Origin: Candidatus Chloroploca mongolica
GTDB taxonomy: Bacteria; Chloroflexota; Chloroflexia; Chloroflexales; Chloroflexaceae
Length of the DNA: 38,050 nucleotides
Assembly: GCF_004762035.2 (NCBI RefSeq)
Contig: NZ_SIJK02000050.1
Location: 1-38,050, forward strand
Reading direction: 5' to 3'
Shown here: piece by piece, positions 24,271-34,100 of the stretch
Layout: the number at the start of each line of letters is the position of its first letter
How positions within the stretch are numbered: position 1 is the first letter of the stretch
The notes under the pieces: generated by a model
Told to the model about the DNA's origin: nothing
The model's input: the letters and a program-made list of their open reading frames with translations, nothing else
Databases searched by the model: none
Position numbers and translations under genes: made by a program

Positions 24271-25977
24271 CTAGCCTCGTCCAAGGGTTCCATGCAGCAC
24301 TGCGTCGAGCAGCCGTCGTCGTGTCGCTTCGCTTGCGCTTAGGCTTACCTCGAGTTGGTCGCAGAAGGCCATCAGTTCGTCGACCCTCGCGACGATGCGG
24401 TGTTGCTCGGCGAGTGGGGGGAGGGGAACAACAAATTGGGTCAGGTCGGTAAGTCGAAAGCTGTTCTTGATGCCCCGCTGAGGCTTGTTAAACTGATCTT
24501 GCGCGAATGACGAGCGGAATAGCTCTGGCAAGTAGTGCCCTTTCATTTCGGGCATTAGCCGTACCATCGCTGTGTGCTGGTTAATGTATGCCTCGCCGAA
24601 TCCCTCAGGGATTAAGCCGAGCATCCCCACATCGCCAGTTATTGAGATGAGGATGTCGCCAGATTCGAGGCGAGTTCGTGTGCCTTCACCATCAACCGGT
24701 GGCTTTACTCGCTGAACATTGCCAAGGCGAAGACGATAGTGATCTTTTGAAAGGTTTCCCATGCGAATAAAGATCGCCCCTTCAGGTGAATAGTGTTTCG
24801 CCCAGTCGCGTGAGCCACTGGTAACAAATTCGCTCAGATTGCCGAGGCGCGTCCACGCCCACCCATCGGGTAGTTCAAATGAGAGTTCATCCTCAGAAAG
24901 GAATGGTAGCAACTTCTCCCGCTTAATCCTCCCCGTTATCATCATCCGCGCCTTCTCCTCCTTTATCCGCCTCAACAACTCCGCCGCTGGCTCATCCGCC
25001 GGGTCTTGCGGCACGAGTTTGCCGCGCACGGCGAGGTTGAGAATGGTCTGGCGCAGGGCTTTGATCTGGTCGGGGCGGGTGGTGATTGCGCCGAGATGCT
25101 CCAAGGCAAACGCGGCGTGCGCGTGGAATGTCTGCGGGTCGGGGGTGGGCTGGCTCAGGCGGGCGAGGCTCGCTGCCGCCAGTCGGTCGCGGGTCGCTTC
25201 CCGCCGCGCCCGCGTTGCCTCGATCTGGTCGCACAGCGCCATGAGTTCGTCGACCTTCGCGACGATGCGGTGTTGCTCGGCGAGTGGGGGGAGGGGAAAG
25301 GGTGTCCGAATAATCTTTACTTTAGAAATATTTGGTTGAGCCCCCCCTTCACTCGCTGAGCGAAACTGTTCTCGCTGCGAAAGCAAGAATAAAAACAAGT
25401 AGTGACTGAAAACGCCAAGATAAGAGCTACAACCGCATACTGCCTGATTCGTAACAGCCTGCTCAGCCAAGACCGCAACCTTGCCAATAGTTGCGCCGTA
25501 CATCGCGATCAGTACATCACCCGGCTTGTTTAAGCGAAACGAACCCTTTTTAATTGCCAACTCTGTAACTGTTTCTTCGGAACCAGCTAACTGTCGATTG
25601 TCATTGAGTTCACCGGACTTCAGCCACGTAATACCACCCCCATAGAAATCGGCATTACCGCGCAGTGGCGTAGAACCAGAACCCCAATCGCCGATCGACC
25701 CGAGACGTGTCCATATCCAGCTATCAGGAATAACGAACAGTGCTTCTTCGGAGTCTACCAGTTCAACATCAAATTTTCTTACCCCTCCCTTCTTTTCCCT
25801 ACGCGCCTTCTCATTCTCGATCCGCTTCAGCAACTCTGTCGCTGGCTCATCCGCTGGATCCTGTGGCACAAGTTTGCCGCGCACGGCGAGGTCGAGGATG
25901 AAGCGGCGCAGTCGGACGATGGCATCAGGCGCGTCGGCGATGCGGTCGTAGTGGGTCAAGAGTTGGTCGGCGTTCAT
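24271..25977 (-). CDS. hsdS: Type I restriction-modification specificity subunit HsdS
   Basis: A 568-residue DNA-recognition subunit that directs the methylase/nuclease complex to a bipartite target. Two target-recognition domains are visible (about residues 80-230 and 365-520). Each is preceded by the conserved helix LAVRGKLVPQDPADEPA and followed by PLPPLAEQHRIVA-x-VDELMA. The half-subunits are internal duplicates, with nearly identical DNA in the conserved parts (see repeats). Its start overlaps the hsdM stop by 4 bases (ATGA). Full length with both domains, so probably functional. Confidence 0.95.
   Translation of the reverse strand: MNADQLLTHYDRIADAPDAIVRLRRFILDLAVRGKLVPQDPADEPATELLKRIENEKARREKKGGVRKFDVELVDSEEALFVIPDSWIWTRLGSIGDWGSGSTPLRGNADFYGGGITWLKSGELNDNRQLAGSEETVTELAIKKGSFRLNKPGDVLIAMYGATIGKVAVLAEQAVTNQAVCGCSSYLGVFSHYLFLFLLSQREQFRSASEGGAQPNISKVKIIRTPFPLPPLAEQHRIVAKVDELMALCDQIEATRARREATRDRLAAASLARLSQPTPDPQTFHAHAAFALEHLGAITTRPDQIKALRQTILNLAVRGKLVPQDPADEPAAELLRRIKEEKARMMITGRIKREKLLPFLSEDELSFELPDGWAWTRLGNLSEFVTSGSRDWAKHYSPEGAIFIRMGNLSKDHYRLRLGNVQRVKPPVDGEGTRTRLESGDILISITGDVGMLGLIPEGFGEAYINQHTAMVRLMPEMKGHYLPELFRSSFAQDQFNKPQRGIKNSFRLTDLTQFVVPLPPLAEQHRIVARVDELMAFCDQLEVSLSASEATRRRLLDAVLHGTLGRG
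24374..24428. repeat. HsdS internal 55-bp repeat, distal copy
   Basis: Matches 25244-25298 with one mismatch (CGACCC against CGACCT). It encodes the conserved PLPPLAEQHRIVARVDEL segment after target-recognition domain 2. A second pair of conserved-segment repeats lies near 25005-25050 and 25863-25910. Confidence 0.9.
25244..25298. repeat. HsdS internal 55-bp repeat, proximal copy
   Basis: Pairs with 24374-24428. The identity at DNA level exceeds what protein conservation alone needs, since synonymous positions are also identical; this suggests recent gene conversion or selection for recombination. Confidence 0.9.
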
Positions 25978-27431
25978 CGCAGCAGCGCCTCCGCCAAAAT
26001 CGCCTTTAGCTGGTTGCGCAAAGAGGCTGTCTCGCTCTCGGCCCTGGTCAGTTCGGCGAGCAGTTGTTCGGGGTCGCCGTGGTTGTCCGCGACGGTATGG
26101 GGGTTCTTGATGTCGAGGTTATAGCCGCGTGCCTTTATCTCCTCGGCGGTGACCTGCCACGCCTGCGGTGTCTCTTCACGCCCTGTGCGCTGCGGCCCGC
26201 CCCACCAGGCGATGCACGGTTGCATATGCTCTAGCCTGATCGGCTTCGTCATCGAGTAGGCCTTTTGCCCCGCTGGCACCTGGTGTTCGTAGTACCAGAT
26301 TGTCTCGGTCGGTTGGCCCTTTTCAAAGAAGAGCAGGTTGGTACCGATTGAGGCGTAGGGTTTGAAGACCGAGTTGGGCAGGCGCACAATCGTGTGCAGG
26401 TTGCACTCGGTCATCAAGTGCTCTTTGAGGCGTGTCTTGACGCCCTCGCCAAAGAGTGTGCCATCGGGTAGCACGACAGCAGCGCGGCCACCTGGCTTCA
26501 ACAGGCGGATGATCAGGGCCAGAAAGAGATCCGCCGTCTCTTTCGTACGGAAGTGCTGCGGGAAGTTGCTCTCGATGCCGTCCTCTTCGCGCCCCCCAAA
26601 GGGCGGATTGGTCAGGACGATATCAACGCGATCTTTCTGCTCCCAGCTGATGTAGGGGCGGGCCAGAGTGTTGTCATGGCGCACGAAGCTCGGCGCTTCA
26701 ATGCCGTGCAGCAGCATATTGGTCACGCAGAGCATATGCGGCAGTTGCTTCTTTTCAACGGCCCGCAGGCTTGCCTGCATCTGCTGTTCGTCCTCAGGAA
26801 GCTTCACATAGCGCGCGCGCATATGGCGGATCGCAGAGGTAAGAAAGCCGCCTGTCCCGCAGGCCGGGTCGAAGAGAAGCTCGCCTGGCCTAGGGTCGAT
26901 GCGATCAACCATAAAGGCAGTGACGGCGCGAGGAGTGTAGTATTCGCCCGCGTTGCCAGCCGATTGCAGGTCGTTGAGGATCTGCTCGTAGATATCACCA
27001 AAGTGCTGGCGCTCGGTCAGGTTGTTGAAATCGATCCCATTGATCTTGTTCACCACCTGGCGCATCAACTGGCCGGACTTCATATAGTTGTAGGCGTCTT
27101 CAAACACATCGCGCACCACGCGCCGACGATCGTCGGGCTTGCCCGTCAAAGGCAGGTTCTTCAACTCGGGGAAGAGTTCATCGTTGACGAAGGTAAGCAG
27201 CGCCTGGCCAGTAAGACCTTCCGGGTCTGCCGCCCAGGTACGCCACTGCAAGCGCACGGGAATTGGTGAGCGATACGTCGCGTCCAGCAACTCCAGTTCC
27301 TGATCCTGGTCATCAATAATCTTGAGAAAGAACATCCAGCATAGCTGGCTAATGCGCTGGGCGTCACCATCAACACCCGTATCCTGGCGCATAATATCTT
27401 GAATGGACTTGACGAGGGTACGAACAGACAT
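25974..27431 (-). CDS. hsdM: Type I restriction-modification DNA methyltransferase subunit HsdM
   Basis: A 485-residue N6-adenine methyltransferase subunit. The HsdM N-terminal helical domain spans about residues 5-150. The SAM-binding motif I is DPACGTGGF (188-196) and the catalytic motif IV is NPPF (275-278). It methylates host DNA at the site chosen by HsdS and supplies part of the restriction complex. Length and both motifs are normal. It begins 3 bases after the hsdR stop and its stop overlaps the hsdS start. Confidence 0.96.
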   Translation of the reverse strand: MSVRTLVKSIQDIMRQDTGVDGDAQRISQLCWMFFLKIIDDQDQELELLDATYRSPIPVRLQWRTWAADPEGLTGQALLTFVNDELFPELKNLPLTGKPDDRRRVVRDVFEDAYNYMKSGQLMRQVVNKINGIDFNNLTERQHFGDIYEQILNDLQSAGNAGEYYTPRAVTAFMVDRIDPRPGELLFDPACGTGGFLTSAIRHMRARYVKLPEDEQQMQASLRAVEKKQLPHMLCVTNMLLHGIEAPSFVRHDNTLARPYISWEQKDRVDIVLTNPPFGGREEDGIESNFPQHFRTKETADLFLALIIRLLKPGGRAAVVLPDGTLFGEGVKTRLKEHLMTECNLHTIVRLPNSVFKPYASIGTNLLFFEKGQPTETIWYYEHQVPAGQKAYSMTKPIRLEHMQPCIAWWGGPQRTGREETPQAWQVTAEEIKARGYNLDIKNPHTVADNHGDPEQLLAELTRAESETASLRNQLKAILAEALLR

Positions 27432-27434
27432 AGT

Positions 27435-29885
27435 TCAGGCGGTCTCCTGGTAGAGTGCAGCTTGCAAGTCGTGTACCGCGCGATCGAAGTCGTCGCGAGT
27501 ACCAAAGGCTTTGATCAGTTGCGTCGGGGTGCCAAGGGCAGAAAAGGGCGGAATCTTGAGCACCTGCGGATCGTCGAGGTTGAGCATGCCCTCATCCTCA
27601 TACTTCGCCAACAGAGCTTCAAGTACGGCACGAGCCTGAGAGCCGTATCGGGCAAAGACATCGCGTTTCTTGACCTTATCGGCCCGTTCGCGGCGCGTCA
27701 GCGGCTTTGCATCAAAAGCAAGGTGGCAGATCAGATCAAACGGATCGAAATCCTTGCCGACTTCATCGGCGAGCAGGTCAAGGCTCAACCCCTCGGCTGC
27801 CAACTCTTCGACAATCGCCTGCTTGCGCTCAATCGACTCCCAACGCTTCAAAAAAGCATTGAGGCTGACAAACCGCTTCTTGAGCGCCTTCTTGGTATAA
27901 TCGTGCAGGCTCTCGGTAATGAGCTTGCCATACTCATCGAGGTATTCTACGCGCTCAGCAATAATCTTGACCGCGACCCCGTCCACATAGACTTTGCGTT
28001 GCCCGTAGTCACCCAGCGGGAAGCTGATGTCAGGCGGCCCAACAACAACCGTCTCCTCCTCGCCAGGCTCGGGGGCCAGCGGCTCGTCATCATCGCCAAC
28101 GGGCACCTCGTCTTCAGGCGGAGTGAGCGGATCGCTCTCGCCGGGCTCGTAGATCTGCACCGGCTCGCCGTCAAACTCCGGGTCAGCAAAGTGGTTCGTC
28201 GCGCCACGGAAGTCCATCAGGGTAAAATAGTACTTGCGCGTATCTTCATGCACGCGAGTACCGCGCCCAACGATCTGCTTGAACTCAGTCATCGAGCCAA
28301 CCTCGCGGTCGAGCACAATCAACCGACAGGTCTGTGCATCCACACCGGTCGAAAGCAGACGCGAGGTTGTAACAATGACCGGATGCGATGCCTCCGGGTC
28401 GATAAAATTGCCAAGTTGCGCCTGGCCCTCGGCGTCGGCCCCAGTAATCCGCATGACATAGCGATAATTCGCGGCCACGAGGTCGGCATTCTCATTAATC
28501 AAAGCCTGGCGCATGCGTGCGGCGTGCTCTTGGTCAACACAGAAGACGATCGTTTTCTGGAAGCGGTCGCCACTCTCCTTCAGGAAAGACGTCACCTTGC
28601 GGGCCACCACCTTCGTCCGCTCATCAAGCACAAGCGTACGGTCAAAATCCTTGACATTATAGATCCGGTCTTCGACCTCATCGCCCTCGCGGTCGCGCTG
28701 ACCGCGCTCAGGGCGATAGCCCGCGACATCGCGGTCAATATGCACCTTGACCACCTTGTAGGGCGCGAGGAAGCCATCGCGGATCCCTTGCTTGAGCGAA
28801 TAGGAGTAGACCGGCTCGCCAAAGTAATGGATATTAGAGACATAGCGGGTCTCCTTCGGGGTCGCAGTGAGACCAATCTGCGTCGCCGCAGCAAAATACT
28901 CGAGGATCTCACGCCAGGCCGAATCCTCCGCCGCGCTCCCACGATGGCACTCATCGATCACAATCAGGTCAAAAAAACCAGGCGAAAACTCCCGAAACAG
29001 TTTTTGGCGCTCCTCAGGGCCAGTAATCGCCTGGTAAAGACCGAGGTAAATCTCATAGGCTGTATCAATGCGGCGCTTCTTATCAAGCGCGAGGGGCAAA
29101 TCCTCAGTCGTACCATCACTGCGCTCGATCGTCTTCGCGCTCGTCGAAAGCCGGGCCATCGCCGCACCAAACGGGCGGAAATCATTAACCATCGTCTGAT
29201 CGACCAGCACATTGCGGTCAGCAAGGAAAAGAATGCGCTGCTTACGTCCCGCCTTCCAGAGACGCCAGATAATCTGGAAGGCCGTATAGGTCTTGCCAGT
29301 CCCCGTCGCCATAACGAGCAGAACCCGCTCCTGCCCTCTGGCGATAGCCTCGATAGCCGCATTAACCGCACTCACCTGATAATAACGCGGAGCCTTGCCG
29401 CCGCCGTCATCGAAATAATCCTGAAGCACAAGCGCCTCAGCCTCGGGCGTCAGACCCTTCCAGGCTCGATAGCGGCCCCAGAGTTCTGCCGGTGAAGGAA
29501 AGGCATATAGACTCAACGTCTCCTCAAGCTGCGCGCCGGTGCCAGTGCGGTCGTGGAACACAAAACCATCGCCATTCGACGCGAAGACAAAGGGGATATC
29601 AAGTGTCTGAGCATAGTCAAGAGCCTGTTGCATACCATCGCCAACACTATGGGTATTATCCTTCGCCTCAATAATGGCAACCGGAAGATTGGGCTTATAG
29701 TAAAGAATATAATCAGCGCGCTTCCCCTTGCCGCGCGTCACCAACTTGCCACGCACAATAATGCGGCCATTCGTAAAGCTCACCTCTTCGCGGATCTGCG
29801 CCAACTCATCCCAACCCGCCCGACGCAGGGCAGGCGTAATGAATTTCGTACAAATATCACGCTCGCTGAGGCTCTTTTTATCCAT
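27435..29885 (-). CDS. hsdR: Type I restriction endonuclease subunit HsdR
   Basis: An 816-residue motor-nuclease subunit. The N-terminal PD-(D/E)xK nuclease shows D58 (RADYILYY), E73-A-K75 and Q87. The SF2 translocase follows with Walker A ATGTGKT (193-199), DECH (311-314), LTATP and the late motif QIVGRGTRVHE. The C-terminal about 150 residues resemble the EcoEI R C-terminal domain that joins HsdM. It cuts DNA unmethylated at the target after translocation. It is the first gene of the hsdRMS operon. The Shine-Dalgarno is weak, and a GCTGG/CCAGC hairpin sits just upstream of the ATG. Confidence 0.95.
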   Translation of the reverse strand: MDKKSLSERDICTKFITPALRRAGWDELAQIREEVSFTNGRIIVRGKLVTRGKGKRADYILYYKPNLPVAIIEAKDNTHSVGDGMQQALDYAQTLDIPFVFASNGDGFVFHDRTGTGAQLEETLSLYAFPSPAELWGRYRAWKGLTPEAEALVLQDYFDDGGGKAPRYYQVSAVNAAIEAIARGQERVLLVMATGTGKTYTAFQIIWRLWKAGRKQRILFLADRNVLVDQTMVNDFRPFGAAMARLSTSAKTIERSDGTTEDLPLALDKKRRIDTAYEIYLGLYQAITGPEERQKLFREFSPGFFDLIVIDECHRGSAAEDSAWREILEYFAAATQIGLTATPKETRYVSNIHYFGEPVYSYSLKQGIRDGFLAPYKVVKVHIDRDVAGYRPERGQRDREGDEVEDRIYNVKDFDRTLVLDERTKVVARKVTSFLKESGDRFQKTIVFCVDQEHAARMRQALINENADLVAANYRYVMRITGADAEGQAQLGNFIDPEASHPVIVTTSRLLSTGVDAQTCRLIVLDREVGSMTEFKQIVGRGTRVHEDTRKYYFTLMDFRGATNHFADPEFDGEPVQIYEPGESDPLTPPEDEVPVGDDDEPLAPEPGEEETVVVGPPDISFPLGDYGQRKVYVDGVAVKIIAERVEYLDEYGKLITESLHDYTKKALKKRFVSLNAFLKRWESIERKQAIVEELAAEGLSLDLLADEVGKDFDPFDLICHLAFDAKPLTRRERADKVKKRDVFARYGSQARAVLEALLAKYEDEGMLNLDDPQVLKIPPFSALGTPTQLIKAFGTRDDFDRAVHDLQAALYQETA

Positions 29886-29913
29886 TGGCTTTAGCTGGCT
29901 TCCAGCCCATTAC

Positions 29914-31011
29914 CTACCTCTCCGGCGCAACCAGCGGTGTTGCCGTTGGCCCCGGGGCAGGCGGAGGAGCCAGCAGGTCGCTCAGGCGGCGCACGTCGCT
30001 CCAGTTGGTCTGGCTTTCAACGGGGGCAATCGGGGTGTAGAGGGTGTCAAGGGCAAAGACTTGCACGGCAAAGCGTTGCCCGTCAAGCGTGATGATCCGG
30101 CTCTCGTCCATCGGGACGCCCAGGGGTCGCCCGGCCCGCGCTTCGGCGAGCATATATTGGTGGAAGGCCCAGTTGGGGTAGTAGACCACCGATGAGGCCA
30201 GGAAGGTTTCGCTGATCAGGGCTTGATCGAGTGGGCCGGTATAGGCGCGGAGCGTGACATCGGCACCGGCGTTCGCACTGCCACTCCACGAGGCGACTTG
30301 TCGCCGAATAGCATTGATGTAGGCCGTCGGCACATTGCCGTCCGATGTGGGCGCATAGACTGGCACGGCTTTCTCGACGGTATCCATACCACGATTGATA
30401 TAACCCAGCATCAGTTCTGACCAGTCACGGACACTGTCTTGCCAGGTGGCATACCGCGCAAAGCCGTCAACAAGGCCTGCGTTGCGTTCCTGTTTGATAT
30501 GCCGACGCAGCATGCCCCAGTTTTGCAACCCCGAACGGGCACAGCGCCCGGTGGTGCAATACTGACTCTCGTGCTGAAAAAAGGCGAGCGCAACCGCCGG
30601 ATCAAGCCCATAGCCACGAATAATATCGTAGAGTTCGTTGCCATACGGGGCGGCGGGCGAACCGGCATTCGCCAGGATGCGGCTGAAATTGGTCTGTGAG
30701 ATCCGGGGCGCGGCGCGAAAGGTCAACCCCTGGCTCTGCGCAGATGCCGCAGGGGGCAAGGCTGTGACGCCAACGATGATCCCGGCGAGGGCCACCATCG
30801 CGACGAGTAGGCCAAGCCGACGACTCTCACGCTGCAACAGGGCAGGGAGGCGCAAGGCAAGCAGCGAAACAGCCATCCACGCGAGCACAATCGCAGACTG
30901 TTGCAACTGAAGCGGCGTAAGCAGACCGAGGAGGAGCAAGGGCACCAGACTGATGCCCAGCAGAACGAGGATCGTCAGCGCAAGTGGTTCGCCATGGGTA
31001 CGCCAACGCAT
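29914..31011 (-). CDS. Membrane-anchored glucosaminidase-like (lysozyme-fold) protein
   Basis: A 365-residue envelope protein. Three hydrophobic segments lie in the first 95 residues, the last ending near PPAASAQS. The exported region has the pattern of a Glucosaminidase / peptidoglycan-hydrolase domain: AVALAFFQHESQYCT (likely catalytic Glu in HES), GLQNWGMLR, then FARYATWQDSVRDWSELMLGYI, with YAPTSDGN and YINAIRRQVASW further on. The tail after about 340 is Pro-rich. The role is probably cell-wall turnover in the sheath or septum, by inference. It lies 28 bases upstream of hsdR on the same strand, which may be chance. Confidence 0.8.
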   Translation of the reverse strand: MRWRTHGEPLALTILVLLGISLVPLLLLGLLTPLQLQQSAIVLAWMAVSLLALRLPALLQRESRRLGLLVAMVALAGIIVGVTALPPAASAQSQGLTFRAAPRISQTNFSRILANAGSPAAPYGNELYDIIRGYGLDPAVALAFFQHESQYCTTGRCARSGLQNWGMLRRHIKQERNAGLVDGFARYATWQDSVRDWSELMLGYINRGMDTVEKAVPVYAPTSDGNVPTAYINAIRRQVASWSGSANAGADVTLRAYTGPLDQALISETFLASSVVYYPNWAFHQYMLAEARAGRPLGVPMDESRIITLDGQRFAVQVFALDTLYTPIAPVESQTNWSDVRRLSDLLAPPPAPGPTATPLVAPER

Positions 31012-31025
31012 GAGCTTTGCTTTCC

Positions 31026-31072
31026 TGGACTACGCCCGCAGGCCAGCAAAGCTGGCCTGCGGGCGTAGTCCA
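31026..31072. terminator. Perfect 21-bp-arm hairpin
   Basis: Arms at 31026-31046 and 31052-31072 are perfectly complementary with loop CAAAG. It stands between the bchH stop and the glucosaminidase-like gene start, so it would separate their transcripts. Confidence 0.75.
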
Positions 31073-31079
31073 ACCAATC

Positions 31080-31113
31080 AGCTTCCGGGAAGCTCTCAAG
31101 CTTCCCGGAAGCT
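31080..31113. terminator. 15-bp-arm hairpin directly after bchH
   Basis: Arms AGCTTCCGGGAAGCT (31080-31094) and its complement (31099-31113) with loop CTCA abut the bchH stop codon (TAA at 31116-31114). Each arm is itself nearly palindromic. It probably acts with the next hairpin to end or protect the bchH mRNA. Confidence 0.75.
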
Positions 31114-34100
31114 TTACACAACCCCTTCCAGCCGATCTTCGAGATCGGCGTAGAGTTCGCGCAGGCGATCAAGGGTTTCGTCATCGGTCTGCCACATACC
31201 ACGGGTATTGGCCTCGAGCAAGCGCCCGACGGCATTGCGCGTCGCCTCGGGATTCGCCGCCTCGAGGCGCTGCCGCATCGCATCGTCGAGCACAAAGGTG
31301 GACGCTGCCTCATCATAGACCCAATTGTCCACCGCCTCGGTCGTCGCACTCCAGCCGAGCATATAGGTAAAGCGGTGCGCAATCTCGGCAGCCCCGTTGT
31401 GCCCATGCTTGAGCATCCCCTCATACCATTTGGGGTTGAGCAACTTGGTACGGTACTCGACGCGCAACACCTGGTCAAGATTCTGTATCTTGGTTTCGGC
31501 GGTATAGCTCTCGACATAGTTAAGCGGCACGTGCTGGCCGGTGGCGCGTTCAGCGGCTGCCTTGAGCGCACCGGAATAGCCATAGTAGTGCTGCATATCA
31601 GTCAGGCCATACTCAACACTGTCAATCTCCTGGGCCACCCGACCCACAGTGCCAAGCAACGAACGCAGGACTTCCGGCTGAGCACCGCCCGCCTTGTCGC
31701 CACCAAAAGCAAAAGCGTTGCGCTTAATAAAGAGCTCTTCCAGCTCCTGGCGATCTTCCCAGGCACTGCCGTCAATGGCCTCATCAACATCGGTGCCATA
31801 GGTACCCTCGGCCTGCGTAAAGATCCGTGCGGTTGCGGCTTCCAGGGTCTTGCCCTCAGCCAGCATCGCATTGACATGTTTGCGAATAAAATTCTGATCT
31901 TCAGGCTCATCAGCCACCGCCGCCTCGCGCACCAGCCGGTCAAGGATATCGATCGTCCCGGCGAAGGTATCACGAAAAATCCCCGACGCCGTCATCAGGA
32001 CATCAATACGGGGGCGCCCAAGTTCTTCCAGGGGAATCAGGCTATAGCGCCCAATCTTGCCCTGACCATCTTTGACCGGGCGGGCACCCATCAGGCCAAG
32101 CACGATCCCGATGGACTCACCCTTCGTCTTAATCGCATCAAGGCCCCAGAGCACCTGAGCAATCGTCTCGGGGTACTCACCCTGTTCGGCAACGTGCGCT
32201 GCGATCAGCGATTCAGCGATCCGGACACCGCGTTCATAGGCGCTATCCGAAGGCACACGGAAGGGGTCGAGGCTATGGATATTACGGCCCGTGGGCAACA
32301 CGGCCATACCATCGCGGATCAAGTCGCCACCAGGAGCAGCGGGAATATACTTGCCGTCAAGCCCGTGGAGCAGATAATCAAGCTCTTGCGTATTATCACG
32401 CAGGGCCGCGAGCATCGCCCGCCCGTGTTCAGCCAGCGGATTGAGCGCCATCGACCAGGGGACAACCTCGGTGAGCCCAAAGATCGCCCGCCAGGCACTA
32501 TCGGGGTTTTCGCCATCGAGGATCGCCCGGCGCACAAAGGCATGGCAACCTGCCTCAATGCGGTCACGCAGCGCAAGAGCATGGACATCACCGCGACGTG
32601 CGGATGCCAGCATACCCGTATAATCACCAAAGCTCGACACGACACCATTGCTATCTGGCCCATTGCCCACAGCGGTCAGCGCCAGATCACCAAGGCCCAT
32701 ATTGCCATCACGCGGAATCTTGAGTGCCTCGGCGATCAGGGTCAACTGCTGATCGGGGGGCGGCGCACTCCCCATCACGTGCAGACTATCGGTAATCAGC
32801 GTATTCTCGAGTTCACGCAGGTAGGCATACGCACGTGAGACAAACGCACTGAACGACTCATCAGGAAGTTGCGCCAGCTCGACGTCAAGATTGAGCAACT
32901 CGATCTTCTGCTGGATCGCCAGCATCGCCGGATGCTCACCGGTCTCAGCTTCAACCTCACCACGCTCACCGCGGCTCCGCTGTTCATCAAGCAGATCCTT
33001 AAGCGCCTGCAACTCTTTATAGAGCCCGGCGCGGCCATAGGGCGGGATCGCGTGGCCGATGATCGTCGCATACCCGCGACGCTTGGCGATATTAGCCTCA
33101 GCCGGATTATTGATCGGATAGACATAGAAATTGGGCAACGTACCAAGCAACACATCAGGCCAGCAATGCTCGGTCATCCCGAGTTGCACCCCCGGCATCC
33201 ACTCAGACGTCCCATGCATCCCAACATGGACAAGCGCATGGGCACCGAACTCTTCGCTGAGGTACTTATAGAAGAGCGCATACTGATGGTGGGGCGTATT
33301 CTCGCGGTCAAAGAGCAGCCGCATCGGGTCACCGGGCATGCCAATCATCGGCTGGATACCGACATACACATTGCCGATGTGCATCCCACCGAGGCGCACA
33401 CGGTCGCGGCCAGCGGGAGCGATATCACCGGGGAACGACCCCCAGCGACTATTGATGCGCTCTTGATCCTGGGGGCGGATCCAGCGATAGAACGCTTCAT
33501 TATTGACCGTTGGCAGATTGAGGGGCGGATGGCCGGGGGGCAGCTCAGGCATATCAGCCCGCAGGGTGGCCTCAAGGCAGCGGGCAAACTGAACGGGATC
33601 ACGCGGATAATCACCGACCGTATAGCCAGCGGCACGCATCCGATCAAGCAGCGCAATCAGGCTAGATGGCACATCAAGCAGGGCTGCCGTTGCCACATTG
33701 CCCTGTCCGGGCGGATAATTGTAGACGACCAGGGCGACCTTCTTGTCACGATTCGGCGTCTTACGCAGCCGCACATAACCACTGGTCTGCTCACCAAGGC
33801 GATTCAGGCGGTCGGGCACCGTCCCAATCTCACTGCCCCGCATCCCACCGAGCACCACCGGCGCAATCGCGCCATCCATCTCGGGCAACGCATACATCAT
33901 CGTCGCCTGGATCGGCCCGACGCCGTGCTCACGCCAATTCTCTTCATCTTGCACGAAGAGTGGCGAAGAGACGATATAGGGAACATCAAGCTTGCTCAGC
34001 AACTCACGGGCCACGGCGACAGTCAGACCAGCCTTGGTTGAACCAGCGGGGCCGCCAACGAGGGGGAAACCCATCGTATTGATCACCGCATCGACGTGCA

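Noticed and set aside
27399-29495. 698-codon plus-strand frame opposite hsdR
   Set aside because: hsdR on the minus strand has all nuclease and helicase motifs. The opposite frame is a mirror with no recognisable domain.
30980-31113. CRISPR-like array suggested by two adjacent hairpins after bchH
   Set aside because: The hairpins are unrelated in sequence and there are no regularly spaced direct repeats.
31375-34041. Long plus-strand frames opposite bchH (487 and 390 codons)
   Set aside because: Antisense shadows of bchH; no domains and no start signals.
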